5,113 bases of DNA from JBGPNN01 sp041487495 (GTDB lineage: Bacteria; Sysuimicrobiota; Sysuimicrobiia; Sysuimicrobiales; Humicultoraceae): assembly GCA_041487495.1 (NCBI GenBank), contig JBGPNN010000239.1, positions 1 to 5,113 on the forward strand, given 5' to 3'. Positions 1 to 5,113 of the stretch are shown piece by piece. The first letter of the stretch is position 1, and each line of letters begins with the position of its first letter. The position numbers and the translations under genes were made by a program. A model generated the notes under the pieces. It saw only the letters and a program-made list of their open reading frames with translations. It was not told where the DNA came from and searched no databases.

Positions 1-1081
1 CGCCCAAGTCGGGGACGGAGTCACGCAGCATCTTCTCGATCGTCGTGTCGGTCAGCTGGTAGCCGCGCGTCAGCGCGGTCGTGATGTCCTCCTCCGTGGC
101 GACGGCCAGGTCGACTTCCATCCCGGTAATCAGGCGGACGTCGTCGACCGCGATGACGTTCAGCGGATCGCTGATGGCCACCAACAGCCGGGTCCCGTTG
201 CGCTCTACGGCGACGCACTTGTGCCGCAGGGCCAGCGCGTGGGGGATGAGCTTGACGATATCGGGATCGGGCCGGCGCTCGAGGAGGGAGATATGAGGAT
301 ATCCCCATTGATTCGCCATCGCCCGCGCGAGGTCGCCGTCGCTGATGATGCCCATATCGCGCAGGATCTGGCCGATCCGTTCCCCGGTGCGGGCCTGGAT
401 CTCCATCGCCTCGTTGAGCTGGCCCGGCGTGATGATGCTCATCTGCTGCAACACCTGGCCGAGGGTCTCCGTCTTGCTACCCAGGCGCGGACGCTGTACC
501 CGCGTTGCGGGTACCGGCGCCTCACCCTGCTCGACAGGTGGAGCCACGGGTGCAGACGCCGCGGGTGAAGGTGCCGACGGCTCGGCCCTCGGCGGCGGTG
601 GCGGAGGAGCAACTGGTCCCGGCGCCTCGCCACCATCGCGCTTCGACGGCTTGCGCTCTGGAGTGCGCGGTGCCCGTTCGCCTGTAACAGGAGGAGCGCC
701 CGCAACCGGTGGGGCCAGTTTGGCCTGAATCTGCGGGTCGTTCGGGGAAAGCGCTGCCGCCTGTTGATACGCTTGCAGCACCAGGTCGGTCTCGCCGCGG
801 GCCAGATGCTTGTCCGCGGCGGTCAGATAGGCGAGCGCAGCAGTCTCACGGTCGTCAATCGCACGACACGCGGATGCTAGATCCCAGTAGACCCAGGGCT
901 CTTCGGGATCGGTCTCCGAGAGGCGCCGATAGGCGTCGCGGGCTTCAGCCCAACGTCCCGCTCGCGCCGCCAATCGTGCGTCGGCGAACAAGAACGCGCG
1001 CTCGAGTGTCTGGCTCTCCGCCGGCAGCCCAATGGCTACCTTCAGGGTTGTAATGCCGCTTTCATCTCCAATTCGATCCAA
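1..1081 (-). CDS. TPR and MshEN (GspE/PilB N-terminal) domain protein, partial (3' end beyond left edge)
   Basis: The minus-strand frame is open from the window edge to an in-frame TGA at 1093-1091, giving 360 visible residues. No in-frame ATG occurs before the MshEN domain. The best start is TTG at 1081, preceded by GAGGG (1092-1088) with a 6-nt gap. Residues about 25-122 are alanine-rich amphipathic helices typical of two to three TPRs (for example RAGRWAEARDAYRRL and LQAYQQAAALSPNDP). Residues about 122-197 form a Pro/Ala/Glu linker with six prolines at 159-164. Residues about 200-345 are an MshEN domain: two 24-residue motifs (206-229 and 235-258) separated by 5 residues, followed by a fold containing SDPLNVIAVDDVR. 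In the family this domain binds cyclic di-GMP and usually precedes a secretion or pilus ATPase. The first motif begins TLG instead of RLG, which may weaken binding. Whether an ATPase domain follows is unseen. It is divergent from the helicase operon and its MshEN region is homologous to that of the gene at 3501. Confidence 0.85.
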   Translation of the reverse strand, partial: MDRIGDESGITTLKVAIGLPAESQTLERAFLFADARLAARAGRWAEARDAYRRLSETDPEEPWVYWDLASACRAIDDRETAALAYLTAADKHLARGETDLVLQAYQQAAALSPNDPQIQAKLAPPVAGAPPVTGERAPRTPERKPSKRDGGEAPGPVAPPPPPPRAEPSAPSPAASAPVAPPVEQGEAPVPATRVQRPRLGSKTETLGQVLQQMSIITPGQLNEAMEIQARTGERIGQILRDMGIISDGDLARAMANQWGYPHISLLERRPDPDIVKLIPHALALRHKCVAVERNGTRLLVAISDPLNVIAVDDVRLITGMEVDLAVATEEDITTALTRGYQLTDTTIEKMLRDSVPDLG

Positions 1082-1087
1082 GCCGTA

Positions 1088-1092
1088 CCCTC
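1088..1092 (-). promoter_or_regulatory. Ribosome binding site that decides the TTG start of the MshEN/TPR gene
   Basis: The minus strand reads GAGGG and then six bases before TTG at 1081-1079. The in-frame stop TGA at 1093-1091 overlaps this site, so translation cannot begin farther upstream. No ATG or GTG occurs in frame before the TPR region. This makes TTG the most credible start. Confidence 0.55.
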
Positions 1093-1093
1093 A

Positions 1094-1104
1094 CTTGTGA
1101 CAAG
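1094..1104. repeat. Short palindrome CTTGT-G-ACAAG beside the left gene start
   Basis: An 11-bp inverted repeat with a single central base sits directly upstream of the Shine-Dalgarno of the minus-strand gene. It overlaps a second inverted repeat, TCAC-TT-GTGA (1091-1100), and is flanked by GTAC on both sides (1085-1088 and 1106-1109). The one-base centre fits a DNA operator better than an RNA hairpin. A role in binding a regulator such as the MerR-type protein encoded at 2994 is possible but unproven. Confidence 0.3.
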
Positions 1105-1282
1105 AGTACCTTCGCTCGTGGGAAGCCGCACAGAAGGCAGATACGGCCCCGGCGAGGAGGCCGCAGATGGCGTGTCTTCGGCAACCCGGCCAACCGGTAC
1201 GTATATTCCCCGGTCCCGCGGTTTTGCGCCCTCGAATTACTGCAGGGTTGCCCTGTCGTGACTAACGCCCCAAACTTCTGGG

Positions 1283-1288
1283 TATATT
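1283..1288 (+). promoter_or_regulatory. Candidate -10 box for the helicase-MerR-PilB operon
   Basis: TATATT matches the sigma-70 -10 consensus TATAAT at five of six bases and lies in an otherwise GC-rich stretch. A partial -35 (GTGACT at 1258-1263, four of six matches to TTGACA) lies 19 bp upstream, which is longer than ideal. Transcription would start near 1295 and give a leader of roughly 120 nt. The same hexamer at 1202-1207 is a second possibility with an even weaker -35. This is a pattern match only. Confidence 0.3.
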
Positions 1289-1358
1289 CTGACTTGCCCG
1301 GATGAAGATTGGGAACACAATAGCACAAGGTTACACCCGAGGCACGCCAGGGTCAGCA

Positions 1359-1376
1359 GAAGTTCCTGGGAAGTTC
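1359..1376. repeat. Direct repeat GAAGTTC x2 with 11-bp period in the operon leader
   Basis: GAAGTTC occurs at 1359-1365 and 1370-1376, about one helical turn apart. The two copies enclose the short inverted repeat TTCC-TG-GGAA (1363-1372). The element lies about 40 bp before the GTG start of the helicase gene, so it could be an operator or a leader element. It could also be chance. Confidence 0.25.
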
Positions 1377-1397
1377 GACCCCATCATGGCCGGCAGC

Positions 1398-1403
1398 GGA
1401 GGG
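1398..1403 (+). promoter_or_regulatory. Ribosome binding site for the helicase-like gene (GTG start)
   Basis: GGAGGG lies 10 nt before GTG at 1414. The nearby ATG at 1386 is in a different frame. The in-frame region upstream runs back to TAG at 1321 without any ATG or GTG, so GTG 1414 is the supported start. Confidence 0.6.
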
Positions 1404-1413
1404 AATCGGCTCA

Positions 1414-2997
1414 GTGGATCTGTACCAGATCGAGATACGGTTGCTCAGCGGATTCGCCCGCGACCGTCATCTGGTCACGCTGGCGTCGACTGAAGGGTTC
1501 AACGTCGATCTGCTGGCTTCGCCGCTTGCTCGGCGACTTGCCAAAGTGATCATCGACCTCTACACAGCACCAACCGCCATCGTGGTGGACGAAGCCAGCC
1601 TGCGGGCGCATCTGGTCGATCGGGGCCTGCTGACGCCCGAGATGGAAAAGTACCTCGGCGCGGTCCTGCAACACACGCCGCTCGATGCCGGCGAGGCGCT
1701 GGCTCAGGTCGACGTGCTCAAGGCCCGCGAAAGCCGCGAGCTACTGAGCGAGGTGCATGAGTCGATCGGCAGTTACCTCTACCGGCAGGATGGGCAGCAG
1801 GCCGAGATCGTGCAGTTCACGGCCGACTGTGTGCATCAACTGCTGGAGATCCAGCGCCGGCGGGTGCGGCGGCAGGTGGCACCAATCTCCGAGGCGTTCG
1901 CCCCGTTGCTCGACGAGTCGCGGGCCACGCCCAGCGACGGGATCCTGGGCTTCTCAGTCAGCCCCTTCGACCGGCTGAACACGCTGCTGTCAGGTCTCCG
2001 CCGTGGGTTCTACTACGGGTTGGCCGGCGCGCCGCGTCGAGGGAAGACGAACTTCGCCCTCGACATGGCCGTGCATATCGCCGTCAACCACAAGATCCCC
2101 GTCCTGTACTACACGTGGGAGCAAACACGGCGCGTGCTGGCCGCGCGCCTGATCGCCAAAGAGACGGGGATCAACCCCACGACCATCCTGATCGGTGCCG
2201 ACGGCGACGGACGGTCAGTCTGGCCACGCGTCGCCAAGGCCCAACCGAGGCTCGCCCGGTTTGGGCCCTACCTGCACCTCGTCGAGGCCGGACGAAAGGA
2301 AACGCTCGACCGGATCAGGGCGCATGCCCACAACCTGATGCAGGAGTTTCAGACCCAGGACATCTGCATCTTCTTTGACTATCTACAGAAGATCCCGTTG
2401 CCCGAGCACGTCGATGACACGAAAGGACGCACCGACCGCATCTCCACCGCGCTGGCCGAGATGAGCCTCGAGCTCAACTGCCCGATCTTCGCCATCTCGC
2501 CCCTGGACAAGGAAGGCTGCCGTCTCGACGAACGCCCGGCCGAGGATAGCGACGTTTTCAACCCGTTCAACCGGCCGACAATGCATCACAGCATGGGGTC
2601 GGGCGATCTGGAGTACGATCTGGATGTGGCCATGGTGTTGGCCAAGGATTGGAAGGCCACGCACGACCTGCAACAGTTGATCGAGACGCGGTCGCGCGCC
2701 GAGGGTTTCGCCAGTGACGAGATGCCCAAAGTGGACATCGTGAACCTGTTTGTGGACAAGAACCGAGACGCGCCCGAGGCGCTATCGAACATCGTGCAGT
2801 ATGCCTTTTTCGTCACGCTGAACAAGTACCTCGAGTTGGACTACAAGCTCGAGTCCGAGTACCGGCCCGATTTTCACGGGTTCTCGAAGCTACAGGATAT
2901 CTACACGTACCTGCGCGATCATGGTTATGGTCCCCCGCGCGATCGTGATCTCGTGGCCGCGCAGCGCGCGGCGGGGAGTGGAGGGGGAAGCCGATGA
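1414..2997 (+). CDS. DnaB-like helicase / RecA-fold ATPase, divergent
   Basis: The 527-residue product resembles DnaB/gp41-type hexameric helicases. Residues 1-130 look like the helical N-terminal domain and 130-175 a linker. The RecA-like core spans about 180-470, with Walker A GAPRRGKT (205-212) and catalytic glutamate E236 in YYTWEQ, equivalent to the SLEM motif of DnaB. Walker B is ICIFFDYLQ (317-325, D322). EYDLDVAM (400-407) is equivalent to the EQDADVV segment. DKNRDAP (448-454) matches the KxRNGP arginine-finger region, R451 being the likely finger. The glutamine of the DnaB SQL motif is proline here (AISPLDKE, P363), so it is not an ordinary replicative DnaB. The C-terminus is a short Gly/Ser-rich tail. 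Family behaviour predicts ATP-driven movement on single-stranded DNA, but the substrate here is unknown. It is first in the operon, and its stop overlaps the MerR start as ATGA. A plasmid- or phage-derived helicase, or a regulatory RecA-like ATPase, are alternatives. Confidence 0.85.
   Translation: MDLYQIEIRLLSGFARDRHLVTLASTEGFNVDLLASPLARRLAKVIIDLYTAPTAIVVDEASLRAHLVDRGLLTPEMEKYLGAVLQHTPLDAGEALAQVDVLKARESRELLSEVHESIGSYLYRQDGQQAEIVQFTADCVHQLLEIQRRRVRRQVAPISEAFAPLLDESRATPSDGILGFSVSPFDRLNTLLSGLRRGFYYGLAGAPRRGKTNFALDMAVHIAVNHKIPVLYYTWEQTRRVLAARLIAKETGINPTTILIGADGDGRSVWPRVAKAQPRLARFGPYLHLVEAGRKETLDRIRAHAHNLMQEFQTQDICIFFDYLQKIPLPEHVDDTKGRTDRISTALAEMSLELNCPIFAISPLDKEGCRLDERPAEDSDVFNPFNRPTMHHSMGSGDLEYDLDVAMVLAKDWKATHDLQQLIETRSRAEGFASDEMPKVDIVNLFVDKNRDAPEALSNIVQYAFFVTLNKYLELDYKLESEYRPDFHGFSKLQDIYTYLRDHGYGPPRDRDLVAAQRAAGSGGGSR
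2980..2984 (+). promoter_or_regulatory. Ribosome binding site of the MerR-type gene, inside the helicase 3' end
   Basis: GGAGG lies nine bases before ATG 2994 and is embedded in the last codons of the helicase gene. It supports both the start choice and independent re-initiation at the ATGA overlap. Confidence 0.55.
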
Positions 2998-3275
2998 TTG
3001 TGGACCGGCGCGCGCCGATCTATCCGATCCGGACGGTCGCGCACCTGACCGGGGTCAACCCCCGGCGCATCCGTGCTTGGGAGGACCAGTATAACCTGCT
3101 GTCCCCGGCCCGGACCGGTGGTGGCCATCGTTTGTATAGTGAGGACGACGTCGAACGGATCCGTTGGGTGAAGGCCATGGTCGACCGCGGCATGAGCCTC
3201 AAGGGGATCCAGCGCTTGATTGAGAGCACCCGCCCCGTCGAACTCGCCGTGGATGGCCGGGGCAGCGCGCGATGA
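2994..3275 (+). CDS. MerR-type HTH transcriptional regulator, DNA-binding domain only
   Basis: The 93-residue protein is almost entirely a MerR winged-helix domain. The recognition helix-turn-helix covers about 11-30 (PIRTVAHLTGVNPRRIRAWE). A wing with GGGHRLYSEDDVERI follows (42-56), then a helix with VDRGMSLKGIQRLIE (63-77). The RAWE signature and the wing resemble the CarA/CarH/MlrA branch and, less closely, HspR. No cobalamin-binding or other effector domain follows and there are no metal-binding cysteines, so what signal it senses, if any, is not visible. It may act as a dimer through the helix at 57-77. It starts inside the helicase stop (ATGA) and its own stop overlaps the next start the same way, so all three are probably co-translated. 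A likely role is regulation of this operon or the divergent gene. Confidence 0.88.
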   Translation: MIVDRRAPIYPIRTVAHLTGVNPRRIRAWEDQYNLLSPARTGGGHRLYSEDDVERIRWVKAMVDRGMSLKGIQRLIESTRPVELAVDGRGSAR

Positions 3276-3514
3276 AAACTGATCTGGACCGCGAGTCGGT
3301 CATTCTCTTTACGCCGCATCACCGGATCGAGGGTGAACTCCACCTGCCCTCGACGGCGCGCATTTCTGACCGGCTGAACTCGGCAAAGGAGTTCCTGCCC
3401 ATCACGTCGGCCCGTGTCTTTGCGATCGATGGACGCTTGCTGTATGAAACACCCGTGGTGATGGTGCACAAAGCGCACATTGTCCTCCTCTTGGAGCGTC
3501 ATGAAGCCGTCTAG
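3272..3514 (+). CDS. Small conserved-looking protein of unknown function
   Basis: The 80-residue protein has no signal peptide, no membrane segment and no cysteines. Beta-type segments alternate: SVILFTP (9-15), RIEGELHL (18-25), ITSARVFAID (44-53) and AHIVLLLE (68-75). A conserved-looking ARISDRLNS motif (29-37) lies between them. This layout recalls small beta-barrel-like proteins grouped as DUF6812, which I recall only loosely, so the family name is tentative. The start overlaps the MerR stop (ATGA) with only a weak GGGG 9 nt upstream, so translation probably depends on coupling. The end overlaps the PilB/GspE start by 14 bases. Its position directly before the ATPase gene suggests an accessory to pilus or secretion assembly or its control, but no activity can be read from the sequence. 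Confidence 0.75.
   Translation: MKTDLDRESVILFTPHHRIEGELHLPSTARISDRLNSAKEFLPITSARVFAIDGRLLYETPVVMVHKAHIVLLLERHEAV
3493..3496 (+). promoter_or_regulatory. Short-spaced ribosome site for the PilB/GspE gene
   Basis: GGAG lies only four bases before ATG 3501, inside the end of the preceding gene. The spacing is tight, so initiation is probably helped by translational coupling across the 14-nt overlap. No alternative in-frame ATG or GTG start precedes the MshEN motif at residue 14, which fixes ATG 3501. Confidence 0.45.
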
Positions 3515-5113
3515 GGGTCTCGCCGCCCGCCGGCGTGTTCGGCTGGGCGAAGTCCTGGTCGAAGCCGGGTTGATCACGCAAGCGCAGCTGGAGCAAGCGC
3601 TGCAGGCGCAGCAAGCGACCGGCGACCGGCTGGGGAAGGTATTGGTCAAGATGGGCGTCGCAACCCCGGACGCGATCGCCAAGGCTATCGCGAGTCAGCT
3701 CAACATGGAGTACGTGAACGTGCAGGCCGTCAGCATCCCGGAAGACGTCCTGACGATCCTGCCCGAGCAGGCGATCCGCCGGTATCAGGCGCTGCCGCTG
3801 CGCACCGACGGTGATGCGCTCGTGATCGGGATGGTCGACCCGCTCGACGTGCTGGCGCTGGACGACATCCGGCGCATCGCCGACCGCGACCTGATCCCGG
3901 CCGTCATCACCCAGGACGGCTTCAGCCATGCCGTCAACCAGTACCCCGCGCTGGAGAGTTCCCTGGATCAGGTGATCCAGGAGATCCGGCCGTCCGAGGT
4001 CGGAGAGGACGAGCCGGGGCTCGACAGGCTGCGCGAGATCGTCGACGAGGCGCCGGTGGTACGGTTGGTGAACCTGGTGCTGGTGCAGGCCGTGCGCCAG
4101 GGGGCCAGCGACATCCACGTGGAGCCTCAGGAAACGCTGGTCCGCATCCGATACCGCATCGATGGCACACTGTACAACATGATGACGGCACCCAAGCACG
4201 TGCAGAACGCGGGCGTCAGCCGGATCAAGATCCTGGCGAACATGAATATCGCCGAGCGCCGCGTGCCCCAGGACGGGCGTATCGAACTGCGTGTGGACGG
4301 CCGCCAGATCGACCTGCGCGTCTCGACCATCCCGACGGTATTCGGCGAGAAGGTCGTGATGCGCATCCTGGACAAACGGGCCGCGCTGGTTGGCATCGAC
4401 CGGCTGGGCCTAGTGGGCGACGACGCCCCGCGATTCGAATCGCTCGTCACCAAGCCCTATGGGATCATCCTGATCACCGGTCCGACCGGCAGCGGCAAAA
4501 CGACCAGCCTGTACGCCATCCTCAACCGGCTGAACAAGACCGAGGTCAACATCATCACGATCGAGGACCCGGTCGAATACCAGCTGGCCGGGATCAGCCA
4601 GGTACAAATCAACCCCAAAGCGGGTCTGACGTTCGCAAACGGCCTGCGGTCCTTCCTGCGGCAGGACCCGGATATCATCATGGTGGGTGAGATCCGCGAC
4701 GAAGAGACGGCACGCATCGCCATCCACGCGGCGCTGACGGGCCACCTGGTGCTCTCGACGCTGCACACGAACGACGCGCCCGGCGCAGTCACCCGCATGG
4801 TGGACATGGGGATCGAACCGTTCCTGGTGTCGTCGTCGGCCATCGGGGTGGTGGCACAGCGCTTGGTGCGCGTGCTCTGCACCCGCTGCCGTGAACCCTA
4901 CGTGCCGCCGCCGGAGGTCATCGCGCGCTATGCGCTGGCGGGCCCGGGCGACCCGCCCCCGACGATCTACCGCGCAAAGGGCTGCGACGTATGCAACAAC
5001 ATCGGGTACAAGGGTCGCATCGGGCTGTTTGAGATCATGGTGATGGACGACGAGATTCGCAACCTGGTGGTGAAGGAGAGTTCGTCGGACGTGATCAAGC
5101 GCGCCGGGGTGGC
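3501..5113 (+). CDS. pilB: PilB/GspE-type pilus or secretion assembly ATPase with MshEN domain, partial at 3' end
   Basis: The visible 537 residues contain nearly the whole family length, with probably only a few dozen C-terminal residues missing. The MshEN domain has two 24-residue motifs at R14-Q37 and R43-Q66, each beginning RLG, separated by 5 residues. This is the pattern known for cyclic di-GMP binding. The second domain (about 175-300) carries GASDIHVEP and the arginine-rich RVPQDGRIELR. The ATPase core has Walker A GPTGSGKT (327-334), Asp box IEDPVEY (354-360), Walker B DIIMVGEIRD (391-400), and the His box from G414 with H415 and H422. A zinc tetracysteine (C460, C463, C495, C498) is typical of PilB/GspE and absent from PilT retraction ATPases. 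It is a cytoplasmic hexameric motor driving type IV pilus extension or type II secretion pseudopilus assembly. Sequence alone does not separate pilB from gspE. It is last in the visible coupled operon and overlaps the small upstream gene by 14 nt. Confidence 0.96.
   Translation, partial: MKPSRGLAARRRVRLGEVLVEAGLITQAQLEQALQAQQATGDRLGKVLVKMGVATPDAIAKAIASQLNMEYVNVQAVSIPEDVLTILPEQAIRRYQALPLRTDGDALVIGMVDPLDVLALDDIRRIADRDLIPAVITQDGFSHAVNQYPALESSLDQVIQEIRPSEVGEDEPGLDRLREIVDEAPVVRLVNLVLVQAVRQGASDIHVEPQETLVRIRYRIDGTLYNMMTAPKHVQNAGVSRIKILANMNIAERRVPQDGRIELRVDGRQIDLRVSTIPTVFGEKVVMRILDKRAALVGIDRLGLVGDDAPRFESLVTKPYGIILITGPTGSGKTTSLYAILNRLNKTEVNIITIEDPVEYQLAGISQVQINPKAGLTFANGLRSFLRQDPDIIMVGEIRDEETARIAIHAALTGHLVLSTLHTNDAPGAVTRMVDMGIEPFLVSSSAIGVVAQRLVRVLCTRCREPYVPPPEVIARYALAGPGDPPPTIYRAKGCDVCNNIGYKGRIGLFEIMVMDDEIRNLVVKESSSDVIKRAGV

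Larger units (their letters stand above)
1082..1413. promoter_or_regulatory. Divergent intergenic region, about 330 bp, no credible gene
   Basis: This is the only sizeable non-coding stretch, and the left gene and the right operon start from its two ends. Reading frames inside it are short and lack both a convincing ribosome site and recognisable protein content, so I assign no gene. It must carry the promoters for both directions. It contains the 8-mer GTATATTC at 1201-1208 and again at 1282-1289, the palindrome CTTGT-G-ACAAG at 1094-1104, the inverted repeat CAGGG-TTG-CCCTG at 1243-1255, and GAAGTTC at 1359-1365 and 1370-1376. I found no convincing minus-strand promoter hexamers and no terminator. 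Confidence 0.7.

Noticed and set aside
485..490. RLG at residues 199-201 of the left gene as the start of the first MshEN motif
   Set aside because: The spacing to the following hydrophobic and Gln positions does not fit; the motif aligns correctly from TLG at residue 206.
221..728. Plus-strand frames opposite the left gene
   Set aside because: The minus-strand frame encodes a clear MshEN domain and TPRs; the plus-strand frames are compositionally biased shadows.
1243..1255. CAGGG-TTG-CCCTG inverted repeat as a terminator
   Set aside because: The stem is only five base pairs, there is no T-run after it, and it lies between divergent genes where no transcript should end.
1062..1328. 88-residue minus-strand frame in the divergent region
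   Set aside because: It overlaps the start of the MshEN/TPR gene in a different frame, and its sequence has no domain-like pattern.
1302..1493. 63-residue plus-strand frame starting in the intergenic region
   Set aside because: It overlaps the start of the helicase gene in another frame, lacks a Shine-Dalgarno, and has no recognisable content.
3020..3682. 220-residue antisense reading frame across the MerR and small-protein genes
   Set aside because: It is opposite two overlapping genes with clear protein signals, and its composition is Arg/Ser-rich with no recognisable domain.
3402..4199. 265-residue antisense reading frame opposite the small gene and PilB/GspE
   Set aside because: It lies opposite a strongly recognisable ATPase gene, its sequence is His/Arg/Gln/Asp-rich low-information translation, and long antisense frames are expected in GC-rich DNA.

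Overview
The window is a GC-rich bacterial chromosomal segment with tightly packed genes. It contains one divergent intergenic region (about 1082-1413), with genes leading away from it on both sides. No rRNA, tRNA, CRISPR array, insertion sequence or transposase was seen. The combination of high GC, GTG and TTG starts, and a PilB/GspE-type ATPase with an intact MshEN domain would suit a deep-branching GC-rich lineage such as Chloroflexota. That assignment is an impression from gene style and not a demonstrated identity.

Left arm (1-1081, minus strand): a partial gene with an apparent TTG start. It encodes TPR-like helices, a long proline/alanine-rich linker containing six consecutive prolines, and then an MshEN (GspE/PilB N-terminal) domain with the 24-5-24 residue repeat spacing. 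It runs off the left edge, so a C-terminal ATPase cannot be confirmed or excluded.

Intergenic region (1082-1413): both arms must start here. It holds an A/T-rich 8-mer (GTATATTC) repeated 81 bp apart, one copy of which is a reasonable -10 box for the right arm. There is also a short palindrome beside the left gene's ribosome binding site, a small inverted repeat, and a 7-bp direct repeat with an 11-bp period.

Right arm (1414-5113, plus strand): four genes that overlap end to start and so look like one translationally coupled operon. They are (i) a 527-residue DnaB-like RecA-fold ATPase/helicase, (ii) a 93-residue MerR-type DNA-binding protein with no effector domain, (iii) an 80-residue small protein of unknown function, and (iv) a PilB/GspE-type assembly ATPase that starts with a textbook tandem MshEN cyclic-di-GMP-binding motif and is cut by the right edge only a little before its expected end.

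Taken together, the segment looks like part of a type IV pilus or type II secretion-like locus. Two MshEN proteins point to control by cyclic di-GMP, and the MerR protein is a candidate local transcription factor. The oddity is the DnaB-like helicase as first gene of the operon. Its link with pilus or secretion genes is unexplained and is the most interesting point in the window.
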